DNA of 64,000 nucleotides, taken from positions 186,001 to 250,000 of the forward strand of contig NW_013171817.1 of the NCBI RefSeq assembly GCF_000151665.1. The letters run 5' to 3'. The translations under genes and the position numbers were made by a program. The notes below the pieces were generated by a model. It was not told where the DNA came from, did no database searches, and worked only from the letters and a program-made list of their open reading frames with translations. This DNA is from Blastocystis hominis. Its lineage: Eukaryota > Sar > Bigyra > Opalinata > Blastocystidae. Shown here one piece after another: positions 29,962 through 41,900 of the stretch. How positions within the stretch are numbered: the first letter of the stretch is position 1; each line of letters begins with the position of its first letter.

Positions 29962-30994
29962 ATGTTTACCATTCACAATCTGCAACCGGATGTAATTGAG
30001 GAGACGGCCACTTTGGGACTTGGGAGCAACGCAACTGTTATGCTGGGGTTTGGTTTTTTCCGGTGATGTCTAACTTTTAGACGATACGACAATAGAGATG
30101 TTGCTCTAAAGATATACAAGTCCAACGACTATGCTACCAAGGTTGAGGCTTTGAATGAGGTTTCTATATATTCCCGCTTGAAAAATCAACCCCATGTGGT
30201 TAACTGTTATGGTATGTACTACAGAAACGGCGCCCCAGTTCTTGTATTGGAAAAGGCGCAGAAGTCACTGTATAATGTATATAGAGAAGAAAGAGTAAGC
30301 CGTGCTCAGTATTCTTTTTTTGTTGATCTTCATTAGATATAATTGGCCAGCTATAAAGGACCGTGCGATGCAAATTTCTTTTGGATTGAAGTCGCTCCAC
30401 GACATTAACATTTCTCACGGTGATGTTTCTGTTTGGTTTTTCAATTCTTTTCATTTTTAGTCGAAAAACTTCTTGCAATTTGAGGATAATGTGTTGAAAA
30501 TAAGCGATATGGGATACGCTCAGGTTATTGAAAATGGTTTTTTTTATGATCCTTCTTGCCGTTGTTCTCTTTATGCGTATCTCTCATCATTCTCTAGCCA
30601 TTATAGGGCTGCACCCGATTTTTTGTTGACTAGCAAGCGATCTTTGAGTACTGACATTTACTCTCTGGGTATGGTATTTTTGGAGCTTGTGAAGGGTGGT
30701 TTTGCATACACGCAGCAAGACCTAGAGTGCTTTATGGTAAACAATGTGATGGACACCAATACTGTAAGTGATAAGCAATGTGTTTTTTAATGAGTAGTTT
30801 GTTCAGCATATCCTTTATGGACAGCGACCTTCTATTCCTAGTGAAGTGCCGGATTGTAAGGGCTGTGTGTAAAGATCTAACGAATAGATTTTGCGGATAT
30901 TATCCGCTGGTGCTGGATAAGGGAAACAGAGAGAAAGAAACGACCCACTATTGATCAGGTGATCGAACGACTTGAGGCGTGGGATGTGGACTAA
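29962..30994 (+). CDS. Protein kinase with altered catalytic motifs
   Basis: A kinase-like fold in about 300 residues. ATG 29962 leads to the glycine-rich loop LGLGSNATVML (across a 33-nt intron), the ATP lysine in DVALKIYK, and an alpha-C Glu in LNEVSIY. The catalytic loop reads ISHGDVS then, after a 30-nt intron, SKNF: His-Gly-Asp instead of His-Arg-Asp, with the Asp and Asn kept. The metal-binding motif reads DMG instead of DFG. The APE-like segment is AAPDF and the C-lobe ends RPTIDQVIERL. The loss of the HRD Arg means activation-loop phosphorylation is probably not used. Splicing around 30295-30345 is unclear. A TGTTTGTT lies at 31029, after the TAA stop at 30992. Confidence 0.65.
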
Positions 30995-31072
30995 GTCGGT
31001 ACGATTCTTGTGTAGTTCTGTATGAGCATGTTTGTTTGGAACAATAGAAATAACAATAAAGAAACTAAAAGC

Positions 31073-31482
<410 letters not shown>

Positions 31483-31567
31483 GTTTAGGATAGAAATTGA
31501 CTTGATACAAAAAAAAGGAGTGAAAACCCAAAACCAAAAAACAAATCGTTTTGTGCGTGTTCTAGAA

Positions 31568-32569
31568 ATGGCTCGAAACCAGGAAAAGCAAATCGCAGAA
31601 TTAAATGTTGCTACCTGCTGTTAGGAAATAACGATAGAGATTTGTTTTAGCAGCTGAGAAGGACAAGTCTCACGAGCGAGTTCGTCCTCCACTGTATTTT
31701 CTTGTCTGGATCATTGATTATAGAAGCAAATTGCATTCAGCCGATGCAATTCGAAGATGGATTCCCAGTATCAAGTTTGAAATGAACTATGCAATTCAGC
31801 AAGTATTGGTCTTTATAGTGGTAAATAGCATAGATCGAGGGAAGTCGAAATTACACAGATGCGAAGATCCGAGAATTTCAGCAACGCCTATCAGAAGTAC
31901 AGTATAGGTTATCAGTAAAATTGTAGTTGAAAACTGAATATGAAGAGTTTGTGAAAAAGGCCATGGAGCTTGATCCGAATCCAATGTGGATACCAGGAGA
32001 GCGCCATTCATATGTTTCAAAAAAGGCATTTGCTGAATCTAAGGTAAAAGGTGAAGTGGTCACTCGTGACTTTTAGCGTTCTTCTCTATTGGAAGATAAA
32101 GAAATGAAAGAGTTAAAAGAGGCTGATCAACACGATCGATCTAAAATGCAGAAGAAGGCAACTCACGTTTCCTATCCTCTCCAATCGCTGTTGAATCCTT
32201 TGACTCGTCAAAATGACGAAGATTCCGATGAGCCGTCAAGCGAGGCAAGTCAGTCAAACGATAATGATCGGCCAAATGAGTTAAGTGGATTGAATGAATT
32301 ACATGGATTGAACGAATTACATGGATTGAATGAGTCAAGTGGATTGAATGAATTACATGGATTGAATGAACCAAATGGATTGAACGAGCCACTTGGTGAA
32401 GACGAAGTGGCTAGTAGTAGTAGTAGCAGCAGTGAGGAAATCGCCACGCCTCTTGCAATTCGATCTGAAAAAGTAATGAATCAGCAAGATGTAGAAGCGA
32501 GTGAGAACAGAACGATGTTACGTCGTGGTTTTAATAGTAATTGTGTACGATATTCTTTCCCCAAACATT
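31568..32569 (+). CDS. ISY1-like splicing factor with hexapeptide repeats
   Basis: The N-terminus MARNQEKQIAELNRF resembles ISY1 (NTC/Prp19-associated splicing factor), and the following helical part (IRRWIPSIKFEMNYAIQQIE, TDAKIREFQQRLSELKTEY) has the spacing of the ISY1 core. Five introns of 30-33 nt interrupt the first 150 codons. The C-terminal part carries about seven hexapeptide units of the type GLNELH (18-bp minisatellite, 32281-32393) and a Ser run, not known from ISY1. The frame reaches T at 32569, four bases before TGTTTGTT (32574-32581), so poly(A) would create TAA after RYSFPKH. The genomic frame continues four codons to a TAA. The ISY1 call rests mainly on the N-terminus; another coiled-coil nuclear protein is possible. 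Confidence 0.5.
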
Positions 32570-32792
32570 GTTTTGTTTGTTAAACGAAAGTAGGAAGAAG
32601 AATTGGTACCTATTGAACAATCCATCCATCCATCACATCACAAGAATGCATAAATGAATGAATGAAGTCATAATTCTTTAATCACATAGCTTCGAACTCA
32701 TTCAACAATTCAATCCTTCAATGATTTCTCCACAATTCATAAAGTAATATCAACTCTGGTTCTCTTCAACAAACAAGCAAACATCCAACCCT

Positions 32793-33882
32793 TCAAAGAA
32801 AACTACCAAGGCTTGACGAGTCCACCATATGCAAAAACGGCAATTCCTCGCCTGAAAACGCGTCGTTCGAGTTCATCACGCTGATATCCGTGCTCCCACA
32901 ACTACTCTCTGATTCCTCATTCTCGTCCCTACTGCCTGCAAATAAACGTGTGGTCACTATTATCCAAATTATGCGGTAAATGCGACCCTGCACTCTGCCT
33001 CTTTTTGTTATACTCCTCCATTTCCAAGCGAAAGCGCTCCTTTCCATCAACAATCTCACTCATCAACCTACCAAATAAGGCTTCTTCGATTCTTCGGACA
33101 TGGTTCGCCACGTTTTCGAGATTCGTTTCGAACACTCGATAAAGGGGAGTTTCACCTGGAACTCAGCCGATAATTCCATGGAATACGCCTTTCGATCGAA
33201 AAGACTCGTATTGCTCTCGTAAAAACTGAGTAAATGGAGGGACGGGACGACGCAGAGAATCATCCGGCTGTGAAACAGGGAGAGAAACCTCCTGGTGAGC
33301 TTCTAAAGTCTGCTTCAGCTTCCTCAATTCATCGGAAAGCATTTTGTTCTACAGATCATTGCAATCAAAAGGTCGCACTTGCTCGCGAAGCTTTTTATAG
33401 TTCTCAGCAAACTTTTTATACTTCTCCAGCTTTCGAAGGAGCTTCAGCTCGCGCTGCTCGCTCTTTTCTAAAGTATGCCAGTTCTTTATATGCTGCTTCA
33501 CATCCGCTTTTGTCTTAAACAGCTTGATAGGAGAGGTACAATGTTCGAACCTGAAGAAAAAACCAAATAGCGAAACCTACGGACATTTCTCTGTGCGTAT
33601 GTTAGAGTGAGAAAAGGAATGTCGGACTAACTGCGCATTGACGTAAAAAGACTTTCCACAGCCTTCTACAGGACATGTAAAAGGACGAATCCCAGTATGG
33701 ATCTTTTTGTGAAGGATCAAAGACCGAGACGCGGAAAAATACTTTCCACATTCATCGCATCTACATAGAATGTGGTTTACACTGCATTACCGGAAATCCG
33801 TAATTGTGTGGGTTTTGGAAGAGCAGTCTTCTGGAAGACGGATCTCTATATCTTGATCATCTTCAGTGAGACTGAATGACAT
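32793..33882 (-). CDS. C2H2 zinc-finger and HMG-box DNA-binding protein
   Basis: From ATG 33882: a short acidic start, then across a 30-nt intron a classical finger CDECGKYFSASRSLILHKKIH with the TG(I/E)RP linker. A second finger follows (CPVEGCGKSFYVNAQLVRH), and across a further 30-nt intron a third, wider one (CPFEHCTSPIKLF...H...H). A coiled-coil-like region (QRELKLLRKLEKYKKFAENY) leads to an HMG box: RRPVPPFTQFLREQYESF, then after an intron LPFIECSKRISKTWRTMSEE and SKKPYLERFRLEMEEYN. The C-terminus is acidic and Ser-rich. The splice near 32940 (22 nt if real) is uncertain. The combination suggests a sequence-specific transcription regulator. A TGTTTGCTTGTTTGTTG element follows the stop. 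Confidence 0.72.
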
Positions 33883-33980
33883 CGCTTCACTGTTTTGATA
33901 TTCTTGTTATAGATGATTGGCGCACGAGTTTTTCTTTTTAACAAATCAAATATAATAATAATAATAACATAATAATAGTA

Positions 33981-35816
33981 ATGATTGGCAAGTATCATAT
34001 TGCAGGAATTGACTTGGGAACCTGTAATTCTACAATTGCTATATTTAATAATGGTGTAATATCTCTAGTACAAGATCCGAATGGAAACCGGTCTCTTCCA
34101 TCTATGATATCTTTTCTCGATAATACTATATTATATGGTATGGACGCCAAGAACCGTCAGTATCTAAACCCTGAACGTACTATCTATGGCATTAAACGTA
34201 TCCTTGGACATCGGTTTTCTTCAGATGTCGTTCAAAAAGAAGTAGAAAGATTTCAGTTTAAAGTAATTCCAGGCGTGAGAGATCTCCCTCTGATCCCTGT
34301 AAACTATCGAGGAGCTATTCAAATTTTGCGTCCAGAGGGGATTAGTTCTCGTTTGATTGGCTATTTGGTTAGTCTAGCGGAAAAAGCTCTTGAGGATAGT
34401 ATCGTTGATATCGTAATCACATGTCCCGCCTATTTCGATGACAACCAGCGCCAAGCCACAAAGGATGCCGTAACAATCGCTGGCTACAACGTTTTGGAAG
34501 TTCTGAACGAGCCAACTGCTGCAGCAATCGCTTATGGAGTCAATGTAGAGAAGAAGAACCAGCCTTTCCTTGTGTATGATCTGGGTGGTGGTACTTTCGA
34601 TGCTACGCTGATGATAAACGAAGAAGGAACGTATCGCGTGATGGGCACAACTGGAGACACCCATTTAGGAGGCATGGACTTCGACACGTTCATCAAAGAC
34701 ATCATTGTGAAGAAGTTCGAGCTGCAGGGCTACAAAATCGATATGAGCAAAAAGAAGCATGTAGCTGATCTCTGGCAAACCGCCGAGCGAGCCAAAATCG
34801 AGTTGTCTTGTAGCGACCGATCGTTGATCATGGAGGACATGATCGGCCCCAACCCCGAAATCGAAGTGTATCGAACCGAATTCGAGGAGTTCGCTCGCCC
34901 TCTAATCGAATCCACGATTGAAAAAGTGTGCGAAATGCTGGCGTATGTGCAGGTGCCCATCAGCGATCTCTGCGATATCGTTCTGATCGGCGGATCGAGC
35001 CAGATTCCCCTCGTTTCCACGATGTTGGAGGCGCGTTTTCGGATCAAACCCTCGCAGCGAATCAATGGCCAGGAGGCCGTGGCGATCGGCGCGTTGATGC
35101 GCGCGTTGGAGTTGAAATGCCGCACAGATTACCCAGAAACGATCGAGGATTTGGAGAAGGAGCTGCACAACCTCTCCCCCATCATTCCGGTGATCAACGC
35201 GATCCCGCTGCCGATCGGCATTCGCACTTCACGCGATGAGTTAAGCATCGTTCTCCCCAAATACACGCGCTACGGAGCCACACACAAGGTGATGTACCAA
35301 ACCTCCGATGACAACCAGCAGCGCTTTATTTTTGAAGTCTATCAAGGAGAAAACAGCATTGCGACCGAGAACTGCTTTATCGGGAAGCTGGTGATCGAAG
35401 GAATCGAGCCGGCTCCGAAGGGCACAAAGAAGATCCAGCTGACGATGAGCTTGGATCAGAACGGAATTCTGACGATGTCGGTGGAGAATCCGGAAAACCA
35501 CGAGACCAAACTCGTGGAGTTCTTGAAGCAGAGCACGAATCTGTCACAGGAGGAGATCGAGGCGATGCAGATGCAGGTGCGGCAGGAGAATGAGTTTAAT
35601 CGCCTGCAGGAGCAGAGAGAATCGGCGAAGAACTTCGTGTTGCGGATTACACAGACGATCAACCAGTTGATACTGGATAATCGGTTCCCGACCGATTTGA
35701 TGGAGGAGGCGCAGTCGTTTGTGGGACAGGCCGAGGGTTTAAATCCCCAGTCCGATAATGTTTTCTCTCTGGAGGCTACTGCGAGAGAGTGGAATTCGCG
35801 TTTGCTAAATTTGTGA
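33981..35816 (+). CDS. Divergent HSP70 chaperone
   Basis: An ATP-driven chaperone of 611 residues, intronless. Nucleotide-binding motifs are intact: GIDLGTCNSTIAIF (about residue 8), PAYFDDNQRQATKDA, EPTAAAIAYG, LVYDLGGGTFDATLM and VLIGGSSQIP. The substrate domain is present but short and ends without EEVD, a KDEL-type signal or a mitochondrial leader. Several signature positions differ from the major cytosolic form, so this is a side-branch member rather than the main heat-shock protein; a bacterial DnaK-like or organism-specific role is possible. The third quarter of the gene is clearly GC-richer than the AT-rich start. TGTTTGTT lies 6 bp after the TGA stop. Confidence 0.9.
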   Translation: MIGKYHIAGIDLGTCNSTIAIFNNGVISLVQDPNGNRSLPSMISFLDNTILYGMDAKNRQYLNPERTIYGIKRILGHRFSSDVVQKEVERFQFKVIPGVRDLPLIPVNYRGAIQILRPEGISSRLIGYLVSLAEKALEDSIVDIVITCPAYFDDNQRQATKDAVTIAGYNVLEVLNEPTAAAIAYGVNVEKKNQPFLVYDLGGGTFDATLMINEEGTYRVMGTTGDTHLGGMDFDTFIKDIIVKKFELQGYKIDMSKKKHVADLWQTAERAKIELSCSDRSLIMEDMIGPNPEIEVYRTEFEEFARPLIESTIEKVCEMLAYVQVPISDLCDIVLIGGSSQIPLVSTMLEARFRIKPSQRINGQEAVAIGALMRALELKCRTDYPETIEDLEKELHNLSPIIPVINAIPLPIGIRTSRDELSIVLPKYTRYGATHKVMYQTSDDNQQRFIFEVYQGENSIATENCFIGKLVIEGIEPAPKGTKKIQLTMSLDQNGILTMSVENPENHETKLVEFLKQSTNLSQEEIEAMQMQVRQENEFNRLQEQRESAKNFVLRITQTINQLILDNRFPTDLMEEAQSFVGQAEGLNPQSDNVFSLEATAREWNSRLLNL

Positions 35817-35998
35817 TCGTGCTGTTTGTTGAAAGAATCGAAGGAAGAAGGGTATTTAAGTACAAAACCGCAAATCTAAGTGAAACTCCCTGTGTTGGTG
35901 AGCATATAAATACTCGATTATCGGATTTTGAGAAGGTATTTCCTCTACGGGGTACCCACCAACCGAGACCGTTGAGGTGTAGATTGTTCAGCTGAAAA

Positions 35999-38900
35999 AT
36001 GGGAAATTCTTTGTCTTCGGATGATTTCAAGTGTATAGGAGGCGAGGGTTGGTATGAAGTGAGTTGTTGGGGTAACCTGCGATAATCTCGATAGGAACGA
36101 TGTTCACGGAATTTTCTTGTATCGGTTACATCCAAGCTTTTCGGAGAGAATCCCACCCTTCCCAATGTCTTTCGAGAGAACGAATCGATCCGTTTCTCTC
36201 GAGTCCAAAACATTCGTCTTTCAGAGAGTCTTCGAAAGATATGTATGCGAGCTCTCGCCTCCTGATGCGCAGATCTCGACAATATTCGCAACTATTCACT
36301 CAAAAGTGGCTCGGGCGTGCTGCAATCCGACGACACGCTGGGACTGGAGACTGTGCATCTGCAGGAACTCTCCGTGATCGTCAACACCACCAGCCCCTTC
36401 GAGGAGTTCTTTATCCGCCGGAACGCTCTCATCATCTTCATGCACCGAATTCTCCGTTCCGCGCAGATCAACAACGCCTCGCTGCGCCCAGCCCTCCCAG
36501 GCGCGAACACCTTCTGCACCTGCAAGTCCGGAGCTCTCCCCTCCCCTTCCTTCTAGTCGGAATCACCACCTTGAGTTCTGCCCCATGCACGACATCCTCG
36601 ACGACGAGAAAAAATGTACTTTCTTCGCCTCCCGCTCACTCCCAGTCCTCTTCCCGACCCTCCAGCCGGGCATGCGCGTGCAGCGCGGCCCCGACTGGCA
36701 GTGGACGGACCAGGACGGCGGCGTGGGCCATCTGGGGACCGTCATGACGATCAAAGAGTGGAAGGGGTTCCCGATGGGCGGCGTGCGCGTGCACTGGGAC
36801 GACATGACGACGGGGAACACCTATCGGTACGGAGGGGAGAACTGCTACGACGTGGTGCTGTAGGCGCGGTGTGAGGTTGGAACGTAGTGCGAATCCGCTG
36901 TCGCATAAGGATTATCACGTGTCGCAGGGCGTGGAGTATCCGTCGTGCCGTGAGCTGCGCGGAGGAGGAGTGAGGAATAGTCTCGTGGAGCCATTACTGC
37001 AACGTGTATCTAAGCAGCGGACTGGCGAAGTCGCGCGGTCTGTTCCACGCGAAGATCGGCAGGCAGCGGCTGCAGCTGATGCTCCCGCAGTTTGATTTGG
37101 ACGCGAAGGTGGACGGTGGGAATGGCTGCGAGTCGTCACGCACAGAGCATTTCGCGCTGGAGGCGTTCGACGTGGTGAAGGAGGTCATGACGCTGGCCGT
37201 GCAGGATAGTTTCGTAGCCAATGGGCCGGCATGTGAGCTAGGAATTCCTCGACAATCGGCGCAACCCCGCGCGCGTGTTTGAGCGCAACTCCTGCTCGCA
37301 GAGCGCGCGAATGGAGGTGCTGTTCCCCTTCCAGATCTATTTGTTCTCGCAGGTGCAGGGCGATTTGGAGAACCACCGCACGGAGACCTTGATCCTAACG
37401 CGCTATCTGGAGCTGATCTATCGCAGTGCGCGCGATCTGATCGAGAAAGCGATCTGCTGCTTCTGCCAGCAGCGCGCGACGGTGAAGGAAATCGTGTCCT
37501 GTCTGCAGCACAGCATTCTCCAGCAGCTCGTGCCCTTCGTGATGACGTGTCTCTACTGCGGCTCGCTCGATGACTCCATCATGATCGCCGCGGACAACCA
37601 GATCAGCGAGCTGGTGCGGCTGTGGACCGGCTTTTTGAACGTCGCCAATCTGGACGTCGATTCGACCGGCACCGAGGACGCCATCCAGAACGGACTCTTC
37701 AGCAAAATGTACGGCAGCGTCGCGTCGGCCGCCACGCCCTGGTACTTCTCGCTGCTCTACATCCTCGTGGCCGCCGACTCGCGGTATATCACGGGCTTGG
37801 CGCCCGCGCTGGTGCCGCTGGACCCGAAAGACGAACTGATGATCGTGTGGGAGCGCTCGTACATTCTCAGCGGCGGGCTCGCGAGGTTTTCATTCCGGTG
37901 AGGCGCGCTCACGGGTAGCGATGTGAGTCTAATCGAGGATCGCGACTTCCTCTACCCGCTCTACGCGAGCCGCGATCCGATGTCCAAAGTGCTGCTGACC
38001 TGGCTGGACTCGCACTTCCGCGAGCCCATGTGGAAGTCGAAAATGTACCGCAACCGCGAGCTGGAGTTCAAAGTGTTCATCGTGCTGATCCACCTCTCCC
38101 GTCTGGAAGGGTTGCTCCGCCAGATGGTGAAGAAGCTGCAGGGTGCGTCAGCGGGAATTGCCTGAGGGATAGAGCAGGACCCAGCGATCGTGCCGGTCCC
38201 CGAGGAGATCCGCCTGGTGTGGAGGGGCGTGATGGACGTTCGCGAGCATCTCCGCGCGAAGAAGCAGGACTTCCAGATCACCAAGGACGTGAAGGGCATG
38301 CAGCGAAGCACTTCCTTCTCGCTGAATCGCCATCGTCGCAACCGGACCCCGTCGGTTCTCTCCGAATCCGAGAGCGACACGGAAGAGATCCGGCTGGACC
38401 GCTACATGAGCAACGACCGGCTCTCCTCGACCAATCTCCCGAGCGTGCAGTCGACCAACTCGATCTACTCGAGCGGGTCGGACAGCGAGACGATCCTGGT
38501 GGACCGCAGCCAGTCCGACATCATCAACGCGCAGATCAATGCGCTGAACTCATTGAACTCGCTGCCTTCGGCGAACGCGATGCGCGTCTCCGAATCGCCG
38601 TTGGAGCCGCTGCCCGCCTTGGAGACGGAGTACGTCGAGTTCGACCCGGATTTGGCGAAGTCGTTTAAGAGTCTCCACGATTTGGAGCGACACTACAGCG
38701 ACAAACTGGATCTCTTGATGAATCTGAACCAGCCCTTGGACATCACATCGCACGAACTGGCCTATCAATACAACACCTACCAGCTCGACACCCGATTCAA
38801 CATCCGATCGAGCGCGCCGTCCCAGCTCCCATCCGAAGACGACGATCTCCCCGCCTCGATCACAGAGACCGTCGTGCAGAGCGTGAAGGGCTTCCTGCTC

Positions 38901-41900
38901 AACACGTCCTCGCTCTCCGCAGAGGACATCGAAGCCCATCTCCGCCAGTGCATCCAATCCGCGATCGACCGCGCGCAGGCCTACATTGACTCCATCGAGA
39001 TCTTGAAGCAGCTCAAAACCTTCCCGCAGGCCTCCCGTCTGTACCTGCTCGGCGTGCAGTCGGCGCTGATGTCCACGCCGAACGCGGCCACCTACCACTC
39101 GCGCCTCTCGCAGTTCAGTCCGTTCACGAACAGTCTCGACGAGATCCAGATGGCCGATTTCATGGCGAACATCAACGGCGTGGGGCGCGAGTACATCCAG
39201 AAGATCAACAACTCCATCCTGGAGTTCTGCAGCTATCTCAAGCAGCTCTGCGAGCAATGCTGCGAGCAGTTGCAGTGGCGCCTCGGCTCCACCGTCCTCT
39301 GGATTCTCTCCAGCGACTTCAACAACTCGCTCATCTACGATCCGTTCTACCTGAAGCTCCCCGCGTTCTATCAGAAAATGCTCAAGTCGCTGTCGGCGCG
39401 GATCGGGCAGGACGTGCTCATCACGGCCGGGCCCTACTGGGACGCGAACTGCATGCGCGTGCCCTCCAACGAGGTCTTCGCGCGCGGCAAGGACGGCTCG
39501 CTCTTTCTGACCCTCACCGGCGAGCGCAGCGAAGCCTCCGTCTTCAGCCGCTCGGTTTCCACGTCGCCCACTCCCTCCGACACGCCCACCTCCACGCCGG
39601 TGCCGCGTCCTCTCTCCGTCTCCTCCGCTCTCAACTCGCTGAACGCGCTGCGTCGCAGCAAGCCGTCCAACCCGCCGTCCAACGCCTCCTCCGCGGTGTC
39701 GTCGTCGACGCATACGCCGTGTCCCGCCGAGGGAAAGCGACCCACCGACCCCACCTACGGCTGCTTCAGCCCGGCCGTGTTCGCGCTGGCCAACTCGCTG
39801 CGCGTGTCGTACGGCCTGCTGCTGATCCGGCAGTTCTACGACCACCAGCTGAAGCTGAAGCAGTCGCGTCCGCAGCACGCGAACATGCAGAACTGGTCGC
39901 TGGACGATGTGTTTATGGTGTTCGGGTACGACAGTCCGCGGTACTATCAGTGCACGCGCGGCATGTTCAACGAGTTCTTCTCCTACTTCCAATACCTTCT
40001 GAACTGCTTCGAGCAGCGCTGCAAGACCTGGCGGCCTTCCGGAACGCGAGGAGACGCGGATCTGCGTCGCACTCGCCACGGCTGTTTCCGATTTGTGGAG
40101 TCGTCGCCGTCGTCGTCGTCGATGCGCTCGCCGAGCTGCTCGTCGTGCAGTTCCACGCCCGACACGCAAGAACTGATCTGTCCCGAGCGAATGGACTTGC
40201 TGGTGTCGGCCGGCGAGAGCTTGCTGTCCTACTATCTCTCGCTGGTTACCTGGGTGATCAACACCTACCTCGGCTGCACGATCGACTGGCAGGTTTACGG
40301 CGACACTATCTGGCGCCTCATGTACGCGTCGCCACGCCTCCGCAAGCTGGCCGTGGTCTGTCTGCAGTCGATCGTGCCCTCGACGGACTATCTGCCGTCC
40401 ATGCTCAACGATCCCTCGCTCTACCAGTTCGTTTTCAGCGAGAAGGAAGTGGCGAAGCTCCCGTCGCAGATCAGCAACTCGCTGCTGCGCCATCGGAGCG
40501 CGAGCAACACGTTCTTCTACCAGGACGAAGAGGAGGACGAGGAGGACGAGGAGACCGTGGACTCGATGGAGGATCTCTCTTCGCGCGTCGTGGATCCGTC
40601 GCAGATGAGCCAGGAAGAGAAGATGCAGGCCTTCGTGTACTATCTGCTTCACCTCTGCGTCCACGACGATTTCTGTTTCGGCGCGATGACCGAAGAGCGG
40701 CTCGCCTGCGCTCAGTGCTGCCCCTTCTTCCCGTACATCTACCACCGTCTCAGCACGGAGATCGTGGAGGAGGAGGACGCTGCTGGCCACGCGGTGAACA
40801 AACGCCGCCTCCTCTTCCGCAACCCGCCGTCCTTGCAGCCGCGCTCGCTGAAGACGCGATGCAAAATGCTGATCCGGCCGGATGGGTACGGCGCGTCGAA
40901 CTGCAATCTGGTGGTGGCGGAAGAAGTGGTGTATCTGCTGCGGTGCATGCTGGCGAGCGATCGGTGGCGCGAGCTGATCCTCGACATTTTTGAAATGATT
41001 CTGGAGCGCGCGGCCGATCAGATCGAGATCGAGAAGCAGAAGATCCAGGGGTCGGTTCGCAGCGCGTCGCGGAGCGAGAACGAAGAGCGCGAGCGAATCG
41101 TGTGGTACTCGATGGGGTCTGCGGTGCTGAAGGTCATGGGGTCGATCTCGCGCCGCCTCTACGCGGGTTGTCGCGTGCGCGTGCGCCAGCAATTCATGGA
41201 CCACATCACCGATCTGGACGTGCTGATCCAGACCATCCACCAGTCCTCGGGTACGGGCTACGTCATCGACTTCAACATCAACTCGGGCGAAGTGCTCGTG
41301 CTGCTCGATCAGATGCAGGTCCCCAAGCTCTTCACCATCTACACGCTCGACGTGGTGGACAAGGTCCCGCCGCCCGCGGAGCTCTCCAACGAGACGCGTG
41401 ACTTTTTGATCACGCACGTGCAGCGCGTGATCATCAATCTGGAGTACCCGGACGAGCTGTTCGAGCTCCCCAACGAGGAGAAGGACACGCTGACGCACCC
41501 GTTCAACGTCGTGGAGCTGCAGAACCTCGTCTTGGAGCAGAACGCCATCTACGTCTTCCACCAGCTCATGATCAGCTTCCCGGAGAACGTCCGGCTCCTC
41601 AGCAAGGAGTTCATCAGCGTGCTCTTCGCTCTCGCGCTCAAGCCCTCGCCCGCCAAGGGCATCTTCGGCACCGAGTTCATTCGCTACTGCTTCAACCACC
41701 TCGCCGAGCTGCTCATCGACACCTACCCCGGCTGCCCGCATCTCTTCCCCACCACGTCGTCTTCGCGCCCCGCCAATCCCGCCGCCACGTCCTCCAAGGA
41801 ATCCGCGGAGCCCACGCTGGAGGTCTACGCGCCGATGGACCCCACGCGGCTGCAGCGCGCGCGGAAGCTGCAGGAAGTGCTGCAGCAACCCGTGGAGTCG

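Noticed and set aside
39257-40993. Plus-strand frame of 578 codons overlapping the HECT frame
   Set aside because: Ala/Arg-rich shadow in another frame of the same strand; the 2,182-codon frame continues through it.
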